Part shown: in pieces, positions 24,334-30,750 of the stretch
How positions within the stretch are numbered: position 1 is the stretch's first letter
How the letters are laid out: every line of letters begins with the position of its first letter
IMG/VR virus record: IMGVR_UViG_3300025769_000494
Location: 1-31,788 of that record
Reading direction: 5' to 3' (one strand)
From: a virus
Length of the DNA: 31,788 nt
Program-made: the position numbers and the translations under genes
Notes under the pieces: generated by a model
Told to the model about the DNA's origin: nothing
Seen by the model: the letters and a program-made list of their open reading frames with translations, nothing else
Database searches by the model: none

Positions 24334-24969
24334 TTAACTTAATTCAACAAACTTAAAGTAACAATCTTGAGGATCTCCCTCAACAACATTTAAGTTAGGG
24401 TTTTTATATCTACTGTATAACAAGTTAACATCTCCCTTTTGATCTTTATAGGGTTCTAATTTTTTATATTCTAACTTAATAAATGTAGTATCTGGAAAAC
24501 TATTTGTTTTTAATAAAATATACTTACTATCTTCATCTAAACCAACAACCTTAAAGTACATTGTACCTAATAAGTTTCTTTGAAACTCTGGTGATTTTAA
24601 AGATTCTATATCCAGATTAATTTTTTTCTTAAACTCAATCACCGCTTTTTTATATGGTAACTCACTTTCTTTTTTCTCTTCTATTTGATTGGCTAATGAT
24701 TCTAACCTCTCTATTTTTGCCAGTAATTCATCTATTTTTGATAGGGTGTCTTTTTTATCTTTAATATCATCAAGTTCATCACTAGCCTTTCCTATCTCAT
24801 CTTCTATTGACTTAAATGCTTTATTATATAATTCTTTAGGTAGTGAAGTGATTAACTTACCAAATACCTTTAACCCTTGTATAATTTGCTCATTTAATAA
24901 AAGGTCAATATTTTGATTTATTTCTTCTATTAATGACTCTTGATTTTTAATTTTATCGTTTAAGTTCAT
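24334..24969 (-). CDS. Coiled-coil tail protein of unknown role
   Basis: A 211-residue protein not assignable to a named family. Residues about 1-130 form a long Lys/Glu-rich coiled coil (for example KIKNQESLIEEINQNIDLLL, IEDEIGKASDELDDIKDKKD, LSKIDELLAKIERLESLANQ). Residues about 135-211 form a small beta-rich domain: GTMYFKVVGLDEDSKYILLK, FIKLEYKKLEP, VNLLYSRY and CYFKFVELS at the end. It lies between the gp26-like region and the tape measure and is probably co-transcribed with the tape measure (18 bp gap). An assembly chaperone or tail-tip protein would fit the position and shape; T4 gp28 occupies a comparable place, but no similarity can be claimed by eye. Confidence 0.75.
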   Translation of the reverse strand: MNLNDKIKNQESLIEEINQNIDLLLNEQIIQGLKVFGKLITSLPKELYNKAFKSIEDEIGKASDELDDIKDKKDTLSKIDELLAKIERLESLANQIEEKKESELPYKKAVIEFKKKINLDIESLKSPEFQRNLLGTMYFKVVGLDEDSKYILLKTNSFPDTTFIKLEYKKLEPYKDQKGDVNLLYSRYKNPNLNVVEGDPQDCYFKFVELS

Positions 24970-24983
24970 AGTATCTTTTTTTA

Positions 24984-24992
24984 TATAAATAT
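24984..24992 (-). promoter_or_regulatory. Candidate promoter element upstream of the coiled-coil gene
   Basis: Exact ATATTTATA, followed by TAAAAAAAG, ends 14 nt before the ATG. The spacing and flank are nearly identical to the copy before the gp26-like gene. Confidence 0.45.
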
Positions 24993-25009
24993 CTTAATAT
25001 ATAAAAATA

Positions 25010-25195
25010 CTAATCTTCTTTTGGTTGTAACATGTTTATGAAGTTTTTTCTTTGCCATGTAGGCATAGATAAGACATCGGAATAAGAAAATCCTTTAGTA
25101 ACTAAAAATAGTATTTGTGTTTGTACTGCCTGAAGGTATTCAGAGTTCAGGCCATAAAAAATTCGATCCGATTCTAAGAAACGTGGCAACCTCAA
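25010..25195 (-). CDS. Small tail assembly chaperone-like ORF, TTG start or frameshift product of the gp26-like gene
   Basis: An open frame of 61 codons overlapping the end of the gp26-like gene by 56 nt, in the +1 frame relative to it. The core, YGLNSEYLQAVQTQILFLV then TKGFSYSDVLSMPTWQR and NFINML, resembles the short helical proteins encoded just before tape measures, with the pattern G-F/x-S/T-Y-x-x-V/L-x-x-M-P-x-x-x-R. There is no ATG until deep inside this core; the first possible start is TTG at 25193-25195. The preceding frame contains TTT TTA in a run of six T and ends CTC TGA A, both of which could allow a ribosome to move into this frame. It is therefore either an ORF with a TTG start or a C-terminal extension made by programmed recoding, as for chaperones of lambda-like tails. 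The coordinates given are for the TTG version. Confidence 0.6.
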   Translation of the reverse strand: MRLPRFLESDRIFYGLNSEYLQAVQTQILFLVTKGFSYSDVLSMPTWQRKNFINMLQPKED

Positions 25196-25925
25196 CCCCT
25201 CCTTGGATTGTCGCAGTTGTATTGAAGTCTATACCCGGTTCTAAATCAGTCATATACTTTCTAAGTGCTCTACTATCCTTCAGTGAAAGTTTTTTAATGA
25301 TAGATGATAATTTCATCTTATCTCTATCATCATTTATTTGCATAATTTGTCTTTCTAACCTTAATGTAATTTTTTGAGATACATCGTCACCATTTCTTTC
25401 CATTAAAGTTTTATCTTGAATGTCAATTTCTTCTTCATCTTTACCAGTTAAGAATCTAAACTTAACCTTATATTTTGATTGAGGTAACTCAAAATCAAAC
25501 TCACCATTTTCATCTGGTTGTACACTTAACTTCTTTTGTTTTAATGAAGGTAAATCAATTTCACCAGGTACAACTTTACCATTATTTGGGTCAATAACTG
25601 CTTGCGTATATTTATCACCTAAACCGGTAGATCTTAGAAATATAATGATGGCAACCCTATCCCCTTCTAATAAATCTTTGGTATCGAAACCTAAATCTTT
25701 AACTTTTCTTTCTAAAAGAATATCTAGTAATTTACCGCTGTTAATAATGTTTGGTGATGATAAAATATTTTCATCAATTGTTGTTAAATAAGAAACCTTA
25801 ACTGAGGATTTTTTATTCTTATATAAAATACCTTGTGATGGTAATTCTATTACATCGTATTGTTCTTTGTATTCATCCGGTACGAAATTCGGATCCATAT
25901 TTGCTATGTGTGGACTTTGTTCCAT
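25140..25925 (-). CDS. 26: T4 gp26-like baseplate hub/tail assembly protein
   Basis: A 261-residue protein resembling the T4 gp26 baseplate family. Characteristic parts are IELPSQGILYKNKKSSVKVS (about 26-45), the acid/helix segment TTIDENILSSPNIINSGKLL and DILLERKV, then GDRVAIIIFLRSTGLGDKYT (about 89-108), a beta-rich middle (FDFELPQSKYKVKFRFLTGK, about 144-163), and a C-terminal helical part ending GSNFLWPEL. The aromatic W-P ending is common in the family. gp26 belongs to the hub assembly pathway in T4. Here the gene lies directly before the small chaperone-like ORF, a coiled-coil gene and the tape measure, which is the usual place of tail assembly chaperones. The stop is TGA at 25140-25142 in the context CTC TGA A. 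An ATATTTATA element lies 14 nt before the ATG. Confidence 0.8.
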   Translation of the reverse strand: MEQSPHIANMDPNFVPDEYKEQYDVIELPSQGILYKNKKSSVKVSYLTTIDENILSSPNIINSGKLLDILLERKVKDLGFDTKDLLEGDRVAIIIFLRSTGLGDKYTQAVIDPNNGKVVPGEIDLPSLKQKKLSVQPDENGEFDFELPQSKYKVKFRFLTGKDEEEIDIQDKTLMERNGDDVSQKITLRLERQIMQINDDRDKMKLSSIIKKLSLKDSRALRKYMTDLEPGIDFNTTATIQGGVEVATFLRIGSNFLWPEL

Positions 25926-25939
25926 AAAACTCTTTTTAT

Positions 25940-25948
25940 ATAAATATA
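25940..25948 (-). promoter_or_regulatory. Candidate promoter element upstream of the gp26-like gene
   Basis: Exact ATATTTATA followed by TAAAAAGAG ends 14 nt before the ATG, in the 36-bp gap after the 45-residue gene. Confidence 0.45.
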
Positions 25949-25961
25949 CAACTATATCTTT

Positions 25962-26099
25962 TTAAGATAAAGTTTTTAACTCTTCGGTAATTTCTTTTAC
26001 TTCATTTGATATTGATGAGAGTAATTTTTCATCTAAATTACCCTCCACCAATAAATCATTTAAGTAAATTAATCTTTCTATTAAAACATTGTAACTCAT
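25962..26099 (-). CDS. Small helical protein of 45 residues
   Basis: This short gene begins MSYNVLIERLIYLNDLLVEG and ends EVKEITEELKTLS, and is almost certainly two amphipathic helices joined by a turn (GNLDEKL). The ATG at 26097-26099 lies 1 nt after the TAA of the 447-residue gene (TAATATG), a coupling arrangement that makes this start much better than the longer open frame running back inside the preceding gene. No function can be assigned. Its position between an unknown virion-type gene and the gp26-like gene suggests a tail assembly accessory protein. Confidence 0.6.
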   Translation of the reverse strand: MSYNVLIERLIYLNDLLVEGNLDEKLLSSISNEVKEITEELKTLS

Positions 26100-26100
26100 A

Positions 26101-27444
26101 TTAGTTATTTTTAAGTCTATCTTCCAAATGTTGTTTATACGTATTTTCAACATCATCTTTAATTTTCATAAAATCACTTATTTCAAATTCATTGACTTTT
26201 TCAGTAATTAAGTCTTTTAATTCTTGTCCTGTCATTGTCATTCCATCACTTGTTGTAAATGTCTTTTCAAGAAATTCTTGATCATCCAATCCTGACGTTA
26301 CATCTTCAACAAAATTATCAACAATACCACCACATCTCCAATCAGTTAATCCAAATGTTGGGACTACTTCTGCAGGATCTATACCCATGTTTTTAAAGTA
26401 TGACAGATATGTTGTTAATAAAAACAGAAATAAATCACCAAGACCATCAAAAAAATCAGATGACGTTGCACCATCTGTTGATTCCATAATTTTATTCTCA
26501 TAACCTATAATACTATCATTTTCTTTTACCATGTTATCAGCACCCTTACTAGATTGTGCATCACAATAGAGTTTAAGAATTTTTGCTTTTACAAACAACA
26601 AACCAAAATAAGCTACCCAATAATTCCTTGTATACATCTTAAATGGAACCAATAATGCTTCCCAAACTTTACCAGTGATAGTGGTTCTATTTCTCAATCT
26701 ATTATAAATGGTTGTAAAATCTTCTATAAAAGGCAAATCTTTTTTCACTTTAATTATATTAAGAAACATTCTCAATGGTTCTAATTTTTTATTTATTGCA
26801 CCATACATTTTTTGTGCTTTTGGTGGTAACATATCTACAAAAGCACTAGATGTAGGACCATCCTTAAACAATTCTTCATATCTTTTGTAAAAAGTATTAC
26901 CTTGTCCATCATCTACTAAAGAAAGTAATCTGTTAATTTCAGGCTTACTTTGTAGTGATGTGATTGTGTAATGACCATTAGAGATATCTTTAGCATATTT
27001 TTCAAATACTGCAATATATTCATTAACAATTTCTACATAAGCTTCTTTCAAGGCTTCGCTATTATTTATGGTATTATTACGTCCTTTTATACTGTTCATA
27101 AACACTTTTTTTAAGTCATTAGATAGACTTAAGTCATTAGATAGACCTCCTGATATATATTTTTGAAAACCTTCCGTTGATTTCGTTGATGGAAGGTTTA
27201 ATCTATTAGTAAATAGTTTCTTAGCATTTGATTCTATTTGATTTAACACATCCTTAATCACTGTTTGATTAGTCTTTGATTTTAATTGTTTAACTATATC
27301 AGCCACTATATCATCCACAATAGATGAAAGCCCACCACCTTCATTTAATAATTCTTTATTAACAAGATTACCATACAAGTTATCTTCAGATATTAATTCT
27401 TTAAATCTTTTAAGTGACTCTTCTATTTTATTTTTATTTTCCAT
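26101..27444 (-). CDS. Unknown 447-residue protein of the tail cluster
   Basis: I do not recognise this protein. The N-terminus (IEESLKRFKELISEDNLYGN, then VNKELLNEGGG) is a charged helix with L-x-E steps that could be sites for a prohead-type protease. Residues about 38-110 look helical and contain a six-residue duplication (LSNDLS-LSNDLK) made by an 18-bp DNA repeat. The middle includes RLRNRTTITGKVWEALLVPF (247-266) and a hydrophobic stretch NYWVAYFGLLFVKAKILKLY (272-291), possibly a buried or membrane-interacting helix. Another hydrophobic run, FLFLLTTYLSYFKNMGI, lies near 330-350. The end is charged (EKVNEFEISDFMKIKDDVEN). Its place after the 880-residue gene and before the gp26-like gene suggests a virion or injected protein. 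Confidence 0.7.
   Translation of the reverse strand: MENKNKIEESLKRFKELISEDNLYGNLVNKELLNEGGGLSSIVDDIVADIVKQLKSKTNQTVIKDVLNQIESNAKKLFTNRLNLPSTKSTEGFQKYISGGLSNDLSLSNDLKKVFMNSIKGRNNTINNSEALKEAYVEIVNEYIAVFEKYAKDISNGHYTITSLQSKPEINRLLSLVDDGQGNTFYKRYEELFKDGPTSSAFVDMLPPKAQKMYGAINKKLEPLRMFLNIIKVKKDLPFIEDFTTIYNRLRNRTTITGKVWEALLVPFKMYTRNYWVAYFGLLFVKAKILKLYCDAQSSKGADNMVKENDSIIGYENKIMESTDGATSSDFFDGLGDLFLFLLTTYLSYFKNMGIDPAEVVPTFGLTDWRCGGIVDNFVEDVTSGLDDQEFLEKTFTTSDGMTMTGQELKDLITEKVNEFEISDFMKIKDDVENTYKQHLEDRLKNN
27111..27146. repeat. Perfect 18-bp tandem duplication in the 447-residue gene
   Basis: TTAAGTCATTAGATAGAC occurs twice with no gap and no mismatch, duplicating the residues SNDLSL in frame. The absence of divergence suggests a recent slippage event. 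Confidence 0.9.
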
Positions 27445-27463
27445 AATTTTTCTATTTTAATTG

Positions 27464-30106
27464 TTACCAACAAGATTGATAATTGTTACAGCAAAACTCT
27501 TTAGTAGACTTATTATTAGTAATCTTATTCCAATCGTTCTTCAACGACTCTCTAGCTTTATATTCATTACTACTTGTATCCCAAATTCTATAATTAATAT
27601 CATTAAATAGGAATTCTTTAAACTTTTTGCGATACGCTGATATTACTTTACATTTATTTGTGACAGTAAATCTATCCCAAACCTTTTTAAGTGATACAAG
27701 GTTTTCATTACTAATATAAGTATTAAAATTACCCGCAATCTCATCAACCTCATTATCGGTAAGGGTATTATTTTTAATTATGTTTTCATAATATTCCACC
27801 ATTTTATCAAAAGAAGTGAAATTACCAATGGTTTCTCTTTTATTGGTGCTGTAATTTAATACAGAAGGTGCAATTTTTATATCATTTCCCGTAATAACCC
27901 ATGGACTGCTTTCCAAAAATACACCATCTGGTGATTTTATAATTAATTTTCTAACTGGTTTTGTAAACATAAAGAAATAAGAATAATAATCTGTATTCTT
28001 AGGTGATAGTTTTATCATACAGGCATTATTATTTTTTTGTGAAAACCTAATTTCTGTATTATAATTAGAATACTTTTTTAATGTGTTTTCTAATTCAAGA
28101 ACTTTATCGTCTTTTTGACATGCAGAAACTCCTGTTGGAGTAGTTTGTTCATTGAATAACCTCCTATATTGACTTTCTGTTATTTTAATCTTTTTTGTTT
28201 TCATTATACTTTCTCCCATTAATTTTTTAATATACGCATCAAACTCAGCATCAGTCATGTTTTTTAATCTTTCTGTGGTTTCTACTGCTTCTCTAGCAAC
28301 TGATTCATTTTCTTTTTGCAAATTTGTATCAATTTCTCCGGTGGATAGAGTATCACTTGATGTAGTAATCATATTTTTAACCATTTGAGTTACTCTTAGA
28401 TCTATAAATTCTTTTTCAAGTTCATCTCCATTAAAATCTTTTTTTATATCTTCTATAGATGAAAAAATTTCTTTTTGTTCAGATGAGTCATATCCTTTAT
28501 CGGTTAATAAATCTTTTAAAATTTGTTTTTCTTTTTCATTTTTATTTTTTAGTGTCTGATATTTTGAAATACCAACACCGAAACCAAATTGGACTCCCAT
28601 ATTGATTAACATTTCTTTAATTTCTTTAGATTTTAATGCTTTATTAATATCATTGTCATATTTATTAAGTATTTTAATAAAATTAGGGTCTTTCATTAAC
28701 TTATTAATGGTGTGCCTTTTTACCCCATTTTTTTCATATGTTTTAACAATATCATCAAATATTTGTGCCTGTTTTTCTAATGAACTAACATCAATGTTCT
28801 TTAAGTTATTAATAACCTTACCGACATTATTTTTTTGTTTTTCTGTTAAACCTTTAGTGTGCTTGGAAACTACTTTATCGATTGAATCTATATTTTTTAA
28901 CCCATCCATCTTATGTAATTCTTGTACAATATTACTAGCCGCCTTTGTTGTTTTAGGTGTTGTAAGTTTAAAAATACTTCTTGCCTCACCAAATCCTGGT
29001 ATAACAGAGGCAAATGAAATCGCCGCCATAACTAGATCACCACTTACTGAAGAATCTTCATCATGTTCACCAAATAAAGCGTGAGTTAAATATGAAAAAC
29101 CATTTGCAAAATCTAATATGGCAGATAATGCAGTACCTGGACCAGGAACAACCGAAACTGCCATAGATAGGTTATCTGTAACACATTGTGTATATCTCCA
29201 GTAATCACCACTTTTTCTATATTTTGAACAATCAAATGCTTCATATATAGAAGAGTTATCTATATTATATTCTTTTTCTTTTTTTCTATGTCTAAGGAAT
29301 ATCTTCCTTCTATTCTCTAATTCTTGTGGACTTACATCGTAACCTTGTTCAATAGTAGGGCCCTTTCCTACAAAGAATACTGCGCTACTATTATTCGTTG
29401 TATTAAGTGTTTTTGCTTCACCAGATCTACAAACACAGTAACTATATAATTCGTTATCCCAGTGACCACCATACATTGGATGTTCCTTTTGTTCTTTTAA
29501 TCCAAAATAATCATCCCAATAAGAACCCTTTTCAGTAACTATAGTAGCTAATTCACCTCTACTTTTACAATATTGATTAATTTTAGTATCACAACTAACA
29601 CAATTTTCTGAGTGGTTTGGTATAGTAAGAGAACCACCAAACTTAGAAGACTTACTTTTAACACCCATACCATTATTACAGATATAATGATATGTCGGTG
29701 GAGATATTCTTCTAAACTCACCATCTATGGTTTTACCTTTAGTGTGATACTCTTCATCAGTATTCATAAAACCTTTAACAAAATTATAAGCGTCATCACC
29801 TATTAAAGAAGATACTTCATTATATACTCTTCTATCTTTAATTGCTTCAAAAGCAGCTTGCGCCCAAGCCTCATTATCACCAAATAACCCCTCAGAGTTT
29901 TTTAATACAGTCGCAATATATTCAGGTGTTGGATTACTTTTAAGTTTATTATAATCCATCTTAAACCCTGTCTCGCCATTTTGTTTTTTATTTTTTAATG
30001 GTTCTCTATTCTTCTGATTCTGTTGAATGTCGAATTTGGTATCACCTTGTTCAGATAATAACAATGACTTATATTGTGATTCGGTTATTTTTAATACCTT
30101 TTTCAT
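27464..30106 (-). CDS. Large unknown protein with two TESQY tags (probable two-protein fusion)
   Basis: An 880-residue open frame with no assignable enzyme family. It starts MKKVLKITESQYKSLLLSEQ. Residues 60-122 are helical (EYIATVLKNSEGLFGDNEAW, YNFVKGFMNTDEEYH). Cysteines at 143, 169, 172, 180, 224 and 226 (CVSC, YCVC) could bind a metal. Residues about 312-377 form a hydrophobic helical hairpin with VVPGPGTALSAILDFANGF and VMAAISFASVIPGFGEA, a style seen ahead of toxin domains in polymorphic toxins. A long helical Lys/Glu-rich part follows (about 390-630). At residue 635 a second methionine begins MKTKKIKITESQYRRLFNEQ, a near copy of the N-terminus, with GGGAG eight to nine nt before it (ATG at 28202-28204). 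The last 245 residues are a beta-type domain with Cys near the end (FCCNNYQSCW). It may be two genes fused in frame, or one frame with an internal start. A virion or injected role is inference. Confidence 0.72.
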   Translation of the reverse strand: MKKVLKITESQYKSLLLSEQGDTKFDIQQNQKNREPLKNKKQNGETGFKMDYNKLKSNPTPEYIATVLKNSEGLFGDNEAWAQAAFEAIKDRRVYNEVSSLIGDDAYNFVKGFMNTDEEYHTKGKTIDGEFRRISPPTYHYICNNGMGVKSKSSKFGGSLTIPNHSENCVSCDTKINQYCKSRGELATIVTEKGSYWDDYFGLKEQKEHPMYGGHWDNELYSYCVCRSGEAKTLNTTNNSSAVFFVGKGPTIEQGYDVSPQELENRRKIFLRHRKKEKEYNIDNSSIYEAFDCSKYRKSGDYWRYTQCVTDNLSMAVSVVPGPGTALSAILDFANGFSYLTHALFGEHDEDSSVSGDLVMAAISFASVIPGFGEARSIFKLTTPKTTKAASNIVQELHKMDGLKNIDSIDKVVSKHTKGLTEKQKNNVGKVINNLKNIDVSSLEKQAQIFDDIVKTYEKNGVKRHTINKLMKDPNFIKILNKYDNDINKALKSKEIKEMLINMGVQFGFGVGISKYQTLKNKNEKEKQILKDLLTDKGYDSSEQKEIFSSIEDIKKDFNGDELEKEFIDLRVTQMVKNMITTSSDTLSTGEIDTNLQKENESVAREAVETTERLKNMTDAEFDAYIKKLMGESIMKTKKIKITESQYRRLFNEQTTPTGVSACQKDDKVLELENTLKKYSNYNTEIRFSQKNNNACMIKLSPKNTDYYSYFFMFTKPVRKLIIKSPDGVFLESSPWVITGNDIKIAPSVLNYSTNKRETIGNFTSFDKMVEYYENIIKNNTLTDNEVDEIAGNFNTYISNENLVSLKKVWDRFTVTNKCKVISAYRKKFKEFLFNDINYRIWDTSSNEYKARESLKNDWNKITNNKSTKEFCCNNYQSCW
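28202..28218 (-). promoter_or_regulatory. Internal start with Shine-Dalgarno-like sequence inside the 880-residue frame
   Basis: On the minus strand the sequence reads TGGGAGAAAGTATAATG. GGGAG lies about 8 nt before an in-frame ATG whose product would begin with the second TESQY tag. Most genes in the window have A-rich leaders without such a site, so it stands out. The product would be 246 residues, ending at 27464. Confidence 0.45.
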
Positions 30107-30123
30107 TAAGATTAATCTTTCTT

Positions 30124-30132
30124 TATAAATAT
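30124..30132 (-). promoter_or_regulatory. Candidate promoter element upstream of the 880-residue gene
   Basis: Exact ATATTTATA followed by AAGAAAG ends 17 nt before the ATG, just downstream of the tube gene terminator, so it is well placed to start a new transcript. Confidence 0.5.
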
Positions 30133-30140
30133 TACATTAA

Positions 30141-30172
30141 ACAAAAAAAGCCTTCCATTACTGAAAGGCTTT
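30141..30172 (-). terminator. Rho-independent terminator after the tail tube gene
   Basis: On the minus strand AAAGCCTT and AAGGCTTT form an 8-bp stem around a 10-nt loop, followed by TTTTTTTGTTT. It lies 26 bp after the tail tube stop, consistent with a separate, abundant tube transcript. Confidence 0.88.
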
Positions 30173-30198
30173 CTATATAATATTTTCTTATCTAATTT

Positions 30199-30687
30199 TT
30201 AGAACACGTTGATTGCTCTATCGAATCTTAAAGTACAAGTGATTTCAGCTAAATCAGATGATGAATAATCTAAATTACCGAAGTCAGCATCATTTAATTG
30301 TGTACCTTGTAAAATCCACTTTTGTACAACTACACCAGTTGGGTCTAACATTTCTAATTCAATATCTTTCTTATAACCTGCAGCGTAACCTTGTCTACCT
30401 GTTACTGATTCAGAGTGTAAACGAACCCATTCCATTAATGCTTGTGTAGCTGATGGACCGATTGGATCTCTAAATGTTACTTGAATACTATCCCACTTAA
30501 ATCTACCAATCACATAAGTTGATGTATTTAAAAAAGGAATTTCTGTTTCGTCACTCGTATATTTTGGTCTAGATGTTGTTGACACCCACCACTCTTGAAT
30601 ACCCAATTCATCAGGGAATCTTAATATAAATCGATTCTTTCTTAACGGCTCGTAAGGTACGGGCATTCTCATTAACATATCTGCCAT
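30199..30687 (-). CDS. 19: Tail tube protein gp19-like
   Basis: A 162-residue protein, almost exactly the length of T4 gp19 (163). Evidence is the tube-type pattern: PVPYEPLRKNRFILRFPDEL (9-28), WWVSTTSRPKY (33-43), a beta strand with FKWDSIQVTFRDPIGPSATQ (63-82), LMEWVRLHS (84-92), then YKKDIELEMLDPTGVVVQKW (104-123) and ILQGTQLNDADFGNLDYSSSDLAEI near the end. Hexamers stack to form the inner tube through which DNA passes. It is flanked by an upstream ATATTTATA element and a strong terminator, so it probably forms its own high-level late transcript. The tagged HAD gene separates it from the sheath gene, whereas these two are usually adjacent. Confidence 0.93.
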   Translation of the reverse strand: MADMLMRMPVPYEPLRKNRFILRFPDELGIQEWWVSTTSRPKYTSDETEIPFLNTSTYVIGRFKWDSIQVTFRDPIGPSATQALMEWVRLHSESVTGRQGYAAGYKKDIELEMLDPTGVVVQKWILQGTQLNDADFGNLDYSSSDLAEITCTLRFDRAINVF

Positions 30688-30724
30688 AATTCTATTGTTT
30701 TAATTTGTTTTTATTCTTTTTATT

Positions 30725-30733
30725 TATAAATAT
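30725..30733 (-). promoter_or_regulatory. Candidate promoter element upstream of the tail tube gene
   Basis: Exact ATATTTATA continues as AATAAAAAG. The run also contains TATAAATA in gene orientation (30721-30728), the T4 late-promoter consensus, ending 33 nt before the ATG. This is the best late-promoter candidate in the window. Confidence 0.55.
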
Positions 30734-30750
30734 TTAGTTTTTAAAAAAAA

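Noticed and set aside
25962-26156. A longer start for the 45-residue gene within the preceding gene
   Set aside because: The extra 19 residues overlap the end of the 447-residue gene, while an ATG 1 nt after its stop gives a natural coupled start.
28602-29084. A 160-codon plus-strand open frame
   Set aside because: It is antisense to the 880-residue gene, whose protein has clear helical and motif structure; the plus-strand product is a low-complexity hydrophobic shadow.
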